Positions 8,261 through 15,569 of a stretch of 17,347 bases of DNA are shown one piece after another. Positions within the stretch are counted from its first letter, which is position 1. Every line of letters begins with the position of its first letter. The notes under the pieces are model-generated. The model searched no databases. It was not told where the DNA came from and saw nothing but the letters and a program-made list of their open reading frames with translations. The position numbers and the translations under genes were made by a program. This DNA is from Candidatus Gerdarchaeota archaeon (GTDB lineage Archaea; Asgardarchaeota; Heimdallarchaeia; JABLTI01): the NCBI GenBank assembly GCA_016840905.1, contig JAEORM010000217.1, positions 1 to 17,347 on the forward strand, read 5' to 3'.

Positions 8261-8356
8261 TCTTTCTTTTTTCATTTCTTAGTATATCACAATAATTTTA
8301 AAGAAAAATTAAAACAAACAAACTCAGTTGAAAGATTAATAGGAGAAATATCTTAA

Positions 8357-9724
8357 ATGGTTACCACAGATTTAAGGCCTTTTTTCAATCCTTCCAGTTT
8401 AGTTCTAATAGGTGCATCAGAAAGACCAGGATCAATTGGTTTTATGCTTGCCAGTCATCTATTGGAAGGAAAATTCGAAGGCGATCTTTACTTCACCAAT
8501 ATTAAGCGTGATGAAATATTGGGACATAAGTGCTATCCTGATCTTGCTTCTCTTCCTAAAGATCCCGAATTAGCAGTTATTGCCATTCCAGCAAAATTCG
8601 TTCCTGCTGAATTAGAGAACTGTGCTAAACGAAATATTCACCATGCAATTGTTTTGAGTGGTGGTTTTTCTGAGGTAGGTAATAAAGACTTGGAAGATGA
8701 ACTTATTAAAGTGAGTAGAGAGCATGATATTAGAGTCATTGGACCTAATTGTGCAGGGATTGCTTCAACTCATACTAAAATGATTGCTGCCATGGAGAAT
8801 AATTACATTCCTGGAGGATTATCCATCATCTCTCAAAGTGGTGCTCTAGCGGGATCTATGATGTTACGTGCAACATCAGAAGGATTAGGAATTGATAAAT
8901 GGATTTCTTTTGGTAATGCATCTGACGTTGAAGAAGCTGAATTATTGAAATATCTTGCTGAAGAAGAAAATTCTCCTACTAAAGTTATTTTTCTTTATCT
9001 TGAGGGAGCTACCCATGGTCGTAAATTAATTGAGGCACTAAAAGAAGCTACTAAACTTAAACCAGTTATTTTCTTAAAAGGTGGTCGTTCAGCTATTGGT
9101 AATAAAGCAGCTATGACGCATACTGCTTCACTAGGTGGCGACCCTAAGATCTATCAATCAGTAGCAAAACAAACGGGAGCTATCTGGGTGGAATCACTTG
9201 ATGAAGCTTTTGATACGTATGCCGTACTATCCACCTATGGTGATCGTGGTGGAGAACGTGTAGCAATTGTAACAAATTCAGGTGGTCCCGGTGTTCTTAC
9301 TTCAGACAATTTAGATTTCATGGGATTAAAACTCAATCAACCTTCAAAGGAATTACGTGAAAAATTAGCTGGTTTACCAGAAGCTTGTCCTCGAGAAAAT
9401 CCCTTTGATCTTTTAGGTGATGCTACTCCTGAGCGTTACGAATTAGCCTTAAAAGCCCTCGCTCAATCAGGTGAGTTTGATACTATTATAACTATCATGG
9501 TTCCACCTGGTGATGCTGATGTAGATGGTGTGGCTCAAGTCATGGTTAATATTGCTAAAGAGGATCATAAAACAGCAATAATTGGTTGTTTATTAGCAGG
9601 TAAAAAAGTGGAAAATGCCATTAAAATTCTAAGAGAAAATAATATTCCAACTTTTCCAACACCAAAACGTGCTGCTTGGGGTGCTCATGCTCTTCAGATG
9701 TGGCAAAAAACGAAATCAGAGTAA
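8357..9724 (+). CDS. Acyl-CoA synthetase (ADP-forming), alpha subunit
   Basis: This 455-residue protein matches the alpha subunit of archaeal ADP-forming acetate/acyl-CoA synthetase, which converts acyl-CoA, ADP and phosphate to the acid, CoA and ATP. Domains in order: CoA-binding Rossmann domain (about 6-130, starting LRPFFNPSSLVLIGASERPGS), succinyl-CoA-synthetase-like domain (about 150-290, with SQSGALAGSM), and a third ligase-CoA domain (about 295-450, with NSGGPGVLTSD). His255 in MTHTASLGGD matches the phosphorylated catalytic histidine. IGPNCAGI replaces the common IGPNCLGI. The length equals that of stand-alone alpha subunits; the ATP-grasp beta subunit (about 230 residues) is neither fused nor adjacent, so it must be encoded elsewhere. 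AGGAG precedes the ATG. The gene ends in a hairpin that includes its stop codon. The acyl substrate is not determinable. Confidence 0.9.
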   Translation: MVTTDLRPFFNPSSLVLIGASERPGSIGFMLASHLLEGKFEGDLYFTNIKRDEILGHKCYPDLASLPKDPELAVIAIPAKFVPAELENCAKRNIHHAIVLSGGFSEVGNKDLEDELIKVSREHDIRVIGPNCAGIASTHTKMIAAMENNYIPGGLSIISQSGALAGSMMLRATSEGLGIDKWISFGNASDVEEAELLKYLAEEENSPTKVIFLYLEGATHGRKLIEALKEATKLKPVIFLKGGRSAIGNKAAMTHTASLGGDPKIYQSVAKQTGAIWVESLDEAFDTYAVLSTYGDRGGERVAIVTNSGGPGVLTSDNLDFMGLKLNQPSKELREKLAGLPEACPRENPFDLLGDATPERYELALKALAQSGEFDTIITIMVPPGDADVDGVAQVMVNIAKEDHKTAIIGCLLAGKKVENAIKILRENNIPTFPTPKRAAWGAHALQMWQKTKSE

Positions 9725-9748
9725 ATGGTTTGAACCATTTACTTCTTT
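9721..9748. terminator. Perfect hairpin between convergent genes
   Basis: GTAAATGGTT (9721-9730) and AACCATTTAC (9733-9742) form a perfect 10-base inverted repeat that contains the stop of the synthetase gene. A T-rich run (9743-9749) follows on the plus strand. It sits exactly between the synthetase and the large helical protein gene and probably ends the plus-strand transcript. Confidence 0.65.
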
Positions 9749-12700
9749 TTATGCAACTGGAGTTATTATTATTTGAGCTAACGATCTTATAAATGAATAG
9801 AACGTATCAGCAGTAGATTTTCCAATGTATTTCTCATTTAAATTACTAAAGAATTCTAGTGCTTTTAGTTCAGCTTTATTAAGTTCATTAAAAACTGATT
9901 TTCGAATGAATTCCTCTAAGGTTTGTGTTTCTTTCACTCGTTTTAGTGAATAATAATCAGTAAGAATTAGTCGTACTTCAGTTTGATCGTTTTGTATTTT
10001 CTTCAATTGGACATTACAAATTATTTTAAAGATGTTAGTCAATGCGTTTAATGGGGCATTAACAATTCCAAGAGAAATATACCAATCATTAGACTTCTCA
10101 TCATATTTTACTATGCGATCATCTTTCACTATACTAAATGATTCTGAGAGTGCTGTCCTTATAATTTGATTGAAAGCAGGAACAATGTCTTCAACTATTG
10201 AATCCCTTATAATAACATGCTGATCCATGATGGTGTCCTTTTTATAAGAAGATCGTAAGTTAGCTAAAATTTTCCTATCAATTTCATCTTTGCTGGTTAA
10301 ACGTTCATTTACCTTTGTTAAGCCACTCCAGAATAATACATCAACAATTTTATCTATAAATTGTGAATCAACCAACCAGAGAGAAGAGTAGAGCTGTATT
10401 AAATCTTGGAAATCACCAATTGTTGCAGTTGTAGCTGAAATATTCCTCACTGATTGTTCATTTATATAAGCGCGATATTTTTCTGGATGAAATTTGAAAG
10501 AAGGGTAGATATCTTTGGAACTATCCTGAATTAAAAATTGGAAATCTTTTCCCCCTGTAAGGAATTTTCGAAGAGCTCCTCCACCTGAGATTACATTCAT
10601 TAACCATCTATAAGAACCTTTGAGATGTTTTAGTATAGAACCAAATTTTTGCTTGCCTGTTGCTGAACCAGCAGAAACTTTCATTTGTTTTTCTAATTCA
10701 GTTATGTTTAATTTCAAATCTTTTTGACGAGATTCTATAATACCTGCTGCAAAATTTATCCACAACGCTTCATTAACTACTAATTTCTCCAATAATTTTT
10801 GCAATTCACCTTCCATTTTCAAAGAAGGAATTTTCACTTGCAATGTTTTTAATTGGGCAGCGGTTATTTTTTCATTCTTTTTTGTTTCTAATGGTTTTAT
10901 CCAACCTTTGTCTAAAGCACACTTTGCTAGTTCCATAGGGGTAGGAAGTATATATTTGAATTTTGTACTGCTCTCAATGGCTTTAACAGAATTGATGTCA
11001 AATAGATCACGACCATTTGGTCTTCGAATAATCCTGTCAATTATTAATTTAATAACATAAATACTTTGTAAATCTGTTGTTATTTGTTCAACTGTTTTAA
11101 TCATAACATTAGGGGGAAATGGGAATTTCTCAGGACCAAAGATTTTTTGTAATATTTTAGCTAAGGTGGATTCTAATGAAGCTCTGAAGGATTTAAAGAA
11201 ATACGATAAATTCTCAAATGTTTCAAAGTATTGTACAGTAGGTTTTATTTTTGATATACGATTTAATACTGTTTTTTTCGTAACTGGTACAATTGTAAAA
11301 TCAAGCTTCTTCTCAAATTCATGAATACTATTTTCAACAATTTCAGAAACTTGCTTTCTACGTCCAATGTTTGTTTTTCCCAAACATTCGATTATCAACG
11401 AATAGACTATTTCTGGAACATCTCTAAATTGATAAGGTTGTATAACTTGTTGAAGAAAATAAAGTATCATTAAATCTTGGGTGTTAGGATTTGTTTCTTT
11501 AGAAATATCAGAATGAATTTGACCAATGGAATTATACAAAATCACTGCTTCATCTAAAGTTGTAGTAAATCTATCAAGTGTTTTTTTAGCATCAGCAGTA
11601 ACATATTTACTCCAATTTTCAAAAGAAGGATCAGCATATAAAATAAAAGGATGATCACTTTTCAGTGCATTAAAGAAGTTTATTTGAGTTTTTTCTAAAA
11701 TAACTTTCTCATTCTTCATTATTACAGTTGGTGAATATTTAGAAGATATCTCCCGTAATATAACCAATATCTTTTCATCGATCCATGTTTTATCTGCCAG
11801 TTCATCTTTCAAAATAGCGGTTAAGGTTTTTTGTACTTGGTCATCCAATTCAGATTTACTATAAATATTTTCCTTAGACATAGCAGCAAATTTTAGGGGA
11901 TATTTTAGAAATAATTTCCGATAAAGATCCTGGTTTATATCAGAATTTAATGAAGAAACCGTCTTCTCTATTTGATCATTCTTTGCTACTAGAATTTTCT
12001 CAAAAATGAAACTTTCATTTATTAATTCAACTTCAGGCAGCTCATCTATTTCTCTTTTTGATAATGCCTTTGAAGAATCTTTCAATTGAGTGAAAATTCG
12101 AGTAATTTCTGCTTCTATTTCTTTTCTAGCGAGGGATGCTTTTTTGGTTAAGAAACCATCCATTATTTTAGCTATGTCATCTAAAGGATTAATTGAAGAA
12201 GCAAATGCTAATGGAAAGAAAGCATCAGCTTTAATCCCTTCTATATAAAAATACTTAGCTAATTCAGCAAGTAATTCTGTTTGATTCATGTGTGTTAATT
12301 TCTTGGCATTGTTCCCTTTTAGCCATGACTCAAATAAATCTTGATTTTGCCAAATTGATTCTAAGATCGCAGCTATTTTTTCCTTAATGGTTTTAGTAAA
12401 ATAACGTATTTTATCAGCTGATCGTTTAAACATTTGATTAGCTACCATAGCAACGATTTCGTAAGCATCATCAATTCTTGGTATTAATCCAATACTTGTA
12501 TAATCAGATTCAAATTTTAATACAATTTCCTGAGCGAGTATACTAGCAAAATCAACTACAAAATCAAGTTCCTTATCTTCCCCCTCAAATCCTTTAATAG
12601 CAATCAATATAATTGGTGTGTGATCTTTTACTCGAACAATTTTAGATGCAAGGATTCCATTTTGAAATCTCGAGAAATTTATAGCATTCTTCTTCTTATC

Positions 12701-12853
12701 CGAAGTGTCAGTTTCTCCTGCTAAACCAATTTCTTGGGCGAAATTAGCTAAAGCCCCTCCTAGAGCACTGACAAGTGAAGTATCTGTTTGGATAAAACCG
12801 ATTGAAGCAAAATCGGTATTATCCTCTCTTGAAATTATTATTTGGGCATCCAA
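9749..12853 (-). CDS. Large helical protein with longin-like N-terminus (paralogue of the gene at 15570)
   Basis: This 1034-residue protein is not one I recognise. Residues 1-115 read as strand-strand-helix-strand-strand-helix: IIISRED, FASIGFIQTD, helix 26-44, INFSRF/ILASKIVRV, IILIAIKG, helix 95-114. That is the order of longin domains, small folds used in vesicle-trafficking proteins and abundant in Asgard archaea. The rest is mainly helical and soluble, without membrane segments or signal peptide. Recognisable conserved parts shared with the paralogue are YFFKSF...LESTL (551-564), LPTPMELA (636-643), SAGSATGK (727-734), ISGGGALRKFLTGGKD (755-770) and IIRDSIVEDI (881-890), plus a mixed alpha/beta C-terminal end. 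SAGSATGK is not a true Walker A. The only usable start is TTG 12853, preceded by GGTGG. Cellular role unknown. Confidence 0.85.
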   Translation of the reverse strand: MDAQIIISREDNTDFASIGFIQTDTSLVSALGGALANFAQEIGLAGETDTSDKKKNAINFSRFQNGILASKIVRVKDHTPIILIAIKGFEGEDKELDFVVDFASILAQEIVLKFESDYTSIGLIPRIDDAYEIVAMVANQMFKRSADKIRYFTKTIKEKIAAILESIWQNQDLFESWLKGNNAKKLTHMNQTELLAELAKYFYIEGIKADAFFPLAFASSINPLDDIAKIMDGFLTKKASLARKEIEAEITRIFTQLKDSSKALSKREIDELPEVELINESFIFEKILVAKNDQIEKTVSSLNSDINQDLYRKLFLKYPLKFAAMSKENIYSKSELDDQVQKTLTAILKDELADKTWIDEKILVILREISSKYSPTVIMKNEKVILEKTQINFFNALKSDHPFILYADPSFENWSKYVTADAKKTLDRFTTTLDEAVILYNSIGQIHSDISKETNPNTQDLMILYFLQQVIQPYQFRDVPEIVYSLIIECLGKTNIGRRKQVSEIVENSIHEFEKKLDFTIVPVTKKTVLNRISKIKPTVQYFETFENLSYFFKSFRASLESTLAKILQKIFGPEKFPFPPNVMIKTVEQITTDLQSIYVIKLIIDRIIRRPNGRDLFDINSVKAIESSTKFKYILPTPMELAKCALDKGWIKPLETKKNEKITAAQLKTLQVKIPSLKMEGELQKLLEKLVVNEALWINFAAGIIESRQKDLKLNITELEKQMKVSAGSATGKQKFGSILKHLKGSYRWLMNVISGGGALRKFLTGGKDFQFLIQDSSKDIYPSFKFHPEKYRAYINEQSVRNISATTATIGDFQDLIQLYSSLWLVDSQFIDKIVDVLFWSGLTKVNERLTSKDEIDRKILANLRSSYKKDTIMDQHVIIRDSIVEDIVPAFNQIIRTALSESFSIVKDDRIVKYDEKSNDWYISLGIVNAPLNALTNIFKIICNVQLKKIQNDQTEVRLILTDYYSLKRVKETQTLEEFIRKSVFNELNKAELKALEFFSNLNEKYIGKSTADTFYSFIRSLAQIIITPVA

Positions 12854-12860
12854 TATATAT

Positions 12861-12867
12861 AACCACC
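12861..12867 (-). promoter_or_regulatory. Ribosome binding site for the TTG start of the large protein
   Basis: The minus strand reads GGTGGTT, ending 7 bases before TTG 12853. GGTG matches the archaeal anti-Shine-Dalgarno core. No ATG or GTG exists between the upstream in-frame stop (12875-12877) and this TTG. Confidence 0.55.
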
Positions 12868-12882
12868 AATTTAACTATATTT

Positions 12883-12890
12883 AGTATAAA
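12883..12890 (-). promoter_or_regulatory. TATA-box candidate for the large protein gene
   Basis: The minus strand reads TTTATACT, about 30 bases before the TTG start. This is a plausible archaeal TATA box for an almost leaderless transcript. The region is very AT-rich, so chance matches are common. Confidence 0.3.
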
Positions 12891-13041
12891 TAATATCATA
12901 TTTATTTACATTCATCCACACTAACTTAAGATGATGAAATTTTTTTATAATTGATTTTTTTTGTTTTTCTTTTAAAACAATTTTGTTTCATTTACTCTTA
13001 TTTCGAAGAAAATTAAATATAAAATGCCTCTATCAAAGTTT

Positions 13042-13070
13042 TTTTAACAAAAAAATTTCGTTTGTTAAAA
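13042..13070. promoter_or_regulatory. Perfect 10-base inverted repeat, operator candidate
   Basis: TTTTAACAAA (13042-13051) and TTTGTTAAAA (13061-13070) are exact reverse complements 9 bases apart. They lie in the 273-base divergent region, about 57 bases before the V4R-like gene. Such symmetry suits a dimeric regulator. A smaller related repeat (AAACAA-TT-TTGTTT, 12975-12988) lies in the same region. The rest of this intergenic stretch is AT-rich with no gene. Confidence 0.4.
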
Positions 13071-13126
13071 TCAATTTAATACTATTCACTCTAATAACCT
13101 TGAATAAATGGAAAAAGGTTTAACAA

Positions 13127-14161
13127 ATGTCACTTGATATCATAAAAGAACAAAGAATCATTCGAACATTATTTTATTCAGTTATCCAATCTGCAGAATT
13201 GCTTAAAGATAACAAGGAATTAACAAACAAATTCATTTCAACAATATCAAAGTTCATCCGTGAACGTTCTTTAATTGATGAAGGCACGAGAGATATTAAA
13301 GAAATCATACATGAATTATTAGAAATTCTTGGTTGGAAAAGTGCAAAAATTGACTATAATTTAGAAAGAGGAGATGGTAAAATCTACCTTGGAAAAAACA
13401 GGTATATCACAAAGGAAATAGCGGATTCAGATGGAACACTTTTAGTTTTACGAGCATTTCTTGAAGGAATTTGTTATCCCATTTTCAATGCCCCTGTACA
13501 AGCAAAAGTTGTTTTATCACTAACAGCAGAGAGTCATTACAATGTCACTTTTCAAAAGGTTAAATCGTTAGAATCAGAAGTAAAAGAAATAGTTAGCGCC
13601 ACTCCGAAAGAAATCTTTGATAAAACCATTCATGAAACGTTTACTATTGAATCTATATTTAATCCGATTTTTACTCGAGATCTACCCAAAGTTATCTTGT
13701 TTGAATCATTATGGAAAGTAATAACAGAATCCTATATTGCTAATTATTCAGCAGAAGAAGAGGAAATAAAAACAGCTTTGAAAAATCCTACTATGGAAAA
13801 TCTTTCATTCATTATCCTAAGATTAACTGAAAGCGAACCTGAAAATGATATTCTAAATACAGCAGAAATTGTTGGAGAATTTTTAGTTAAATTGCTCAAT
13901 ACGAAAACAACTGGTCAATTATATGATACCCTTCAGCCAACTTTAAGAGACAAACATGCTGCAAGTTATCTTCTATATTATGATTGTCGGATTTTCTGTG
14001 CAGATAGGAAATTTGTTAATCGATGTACTTTTGTGCGTGGATTATGGATAGGTATTCTTAGTGAAATATTTGGGTTGCCTTTAAAAATAAAAGAATTACT
14101 TCACGCAGGTAAAAGAGATAGCTATTGTATGTTAGAGATAGCTATTGATAAAGATAGGTAA
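13127..14161 (+). CDS. Tandem V4R/Bet3-like domain protein
   Basis: This 344-residue soluble protein appears to hold two copies of the V4R-type ligand-binding fold, shared by XylR-type sensors, heme-NO-binding proteins and the TRAPP subunit Bet3. Copy 1 (about 8-143) has GWKSAKIDYN, then LLVLRAFLEGICYPIFNAPV and AESHYNVTF. Copy 2 (about 186-340) has NRCTFVRGLWIGILSEIFG, then KELLHAGKRDSYCMLEIAI. The second fits the V4R ending, a helix of type FxxGxxxGxxxxxxG followed by ExxCxxxGxxxC, except that His326 replaces the first Cys; Cys300 and Cys334 are kept, and Cys287 and Cys291 lie nearby. Copy 1 lacks these cysteines. There is no DNA-binding or kinase domain. It is divergent from the large longin-like gene and converges on larC. 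Domain assignment is by pattern only; function unknown. Confidence 0.6.
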   Translation: MSLDIIKEQRIIRTLFYSVIQSAELLKDNKELTNKFISTISKFIRERSLIDEGTRDIKEIIHELLEILGWKSAKIDYNLERGDGKIYLGKNRYITKEIADSDGTLLVLRAFLEGICYPIFNAPVQAKVVLSLTAESHYNVTFQKVKSLESEVKEIVSATPKEIFDKTIHETFTIESIFNPIFTRDLPKVILFESLWKVITESYIANYSAEEEEIKTALKNPTMENLSFIILRLTESEPENDILNTAEIVGEFLVKLLNTKTTGQLYDTLQPTLRDKHAASYLLYYDCRIFCADRKFVNRCTFVRGLWIGILSEIFGLPLKIKELLHAGKRDSYCMLEIAIDKDR

Positions 14162-14190
14162 GATAGGAGCAAAGAAATTTCTCTCTATCT
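14161..14190. terminator. Possible hairpin between convergent genes
   Basis: AGATAG (14161-14166) can pair with CTATCT (14185-14190), with extra partial pairing inside, spanning the 23 bases between the V4R-like stop and the larC stop. There is only a weak T-tract, so its role as a terminator is uncertain. Confidence 0.3.
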
Positions 14191-15480
14191 CTTATTTAAT
14201 TCAGTGGCAATTAATGATCGAACTGTTGAAACAATATCATTCATAGTTAGATCGGTTTGTTCAGTTATTGTTTGTAAATCATCAAATTCTGGTTTAAAAT
14301 GAGCAATTTCACCTTGTTTATTGTACGCTATTTTTGCTCGAACTGTAAATTCCTTATTTGATATCTTAATTGTAAATTTCTCTATTTTCCTATCAAGCAT
14401 TATTTTTGAATTATAAGAAATTCTTACACCAATAGTGCTAGTTTGATTCATTATTTCAGAGGCAAACAGATTAACTTCCTCAGGCAAACAAATAACCGAA
14501 ATCATTGTTCCAGGTCTACCTTTCTTCATATAGATTGGTGTAAGGTAAACATCCTTAGCACCCATCTCTAGTAATCTTTGACTTAGAAAACCAATAGTCT
14601 CTCCAGAGCAATCGTCAACATTTGTTTCTATTAAAGCAATTTCTTCTGTTGGATATTCATCTGTTAAAACGTTTCCTACTAATAATCTTAAACCATTAGG
14701 AGTTTTCTCAAATTCCTTGGTACCAAAACCTACACCTATTCTATCAATCGTCATAAAAGGACATTCAATAACAAATCGTCCTTTGAATAATTTCGCTAAA
14801 GTAGCAATAATTATTGCTCCTGTTGGGGTCAATAATTCACCTTTTAAGGAACCCATATGAACAGGCAACTGGTATTTTTTAATAATTTCAGCCACTGCAG
14901 GAGCAGGAACAGGTAAAGTTCCATGTGAAAAGGTAATAGTACCAGAGCCTAAGGCAATTGGTAAAACATACACAACAGCATCAAATAGATCAAGTTTATC
15001 CAAAAGATAAGCTGATCCAAGAATGTCCAAAAAAGTATCCAACGAACCGGCTTCATGCAAGTGAACCTTCTCAAGAGATTCACCATGAGCTGCTGCTTCG
15101 GCTTCAAATAAGATATTAAAAGATGTTCTACAAAAATCCATAGCCTTTTCTGAGAGGTTCAATAATTTGAAAGAATTTTCCAGTAATTCATTTGCTTGAG
15201 GTATTTTCAAATGACGATGAGGTTCTTTAAGCATAATTTTTAATTGAATACCTTCTAAAGCAAATTGCTTTTTGCGATTTAAATCAACGCCTAGTTCAAC
15301 TTCATTAGCTAATTTTGTGGCTTGGATGATCTTTGACCCTATCTCTTGTAAAAGATCACTTCTTTTTTTATCAGCAATTTGAAAATCTTTTTCATCAGAA
15401 TACATTAAATCAACTAATGCTCCAAGAAACATATCACCCGAAGCACCAGCATTTTGACCATCAATAATAAGTCCTTTCAT
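14185..15480 (-). CDS. larC: LarC, nickel-insertion enzyme of the nickel-pincer cofactor
   Basis: This 431-residue protein is a full-length LarC. LarC inserts nickel, with CTP hydrolysis, into the pyridinium-3,5-bisthiocarboxylate mononucleotide that becomes the cofactor of lactate racemase and related LarA enzymes. Family blocks are visible in order: DGQNAGASGDMFLGAL (7-22), HLHEAGSLDTFLDILG (140-155), SHGTLPVPAPA (185-195), ELLTPTGA (215-222), ETNVDD (285-290) and MKKGRPGT (318-325). In Lactobacillus plantarum LarC comes from a programmed frameshift of larC1/larC2; here both halves are one uninterrupted frame, as in many other organisms. No larA, larB or larE is in the window. It lies 89 bases downstream of the second large protein gene on the same strand and could be co-transcribed. 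The family is secure; the LarA-type enzyme it serves is unknown. Confidence 0.92.
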   Translation of the reverse strand: MKGLIIDGQNAGASGDMFLGALVDLMYSDEKDFQIADKKRSDLLQEIGSKIIQATKLANEVELGVDLNRKKQFALEGIQLKIMLKEPHRHLKIPQANELLENSFKLLNLSEKAMDFCRTSFNILFEAEAAAHGESLEKVHLHEAGSLDTFLDILGSAYLLDKLDLFDAVVYVLPIALGSGTITFSHGTLPVPAPAVAEIIKKYQLPVHMGSLKGELLTPTGAIIIATLAKLFKGRFVIECPFMTIDRIGVGFGTKEFEKTPNGLRLLVGNVLTDEYPTEEIALIETNVDDCSGETIGFLSQRLLEMGAKDVYLTPIYMKKGRPGTMISVICLPEEVNLFASEIMNQTSTIGVRISYNSKIMLDRKIEKFTIKISNKEFTVRAKIAYNKQGEIAHFKPEFDDLQTITEQTDLTMNDIVSTVRSLIATELNKR

Positions 15481-15569
15481 TTTGATCTCTCAGTTACTAA
15501 GCTTCTCTAGTTCTTCTACAAATTACCCTTTAATAAGATTATTTCCAATAATAGTTAAAATTTCTATCA

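Noticed and set aside
10652..10675. SAGSATGK in the large protein as a Walker A ATP-binding motif
   Set aside because: Only three residues separate Gly from GK, no Ser/Thr follows Lys, and the surroundings are helical with no preceding hydrophobic strand or Walker B.
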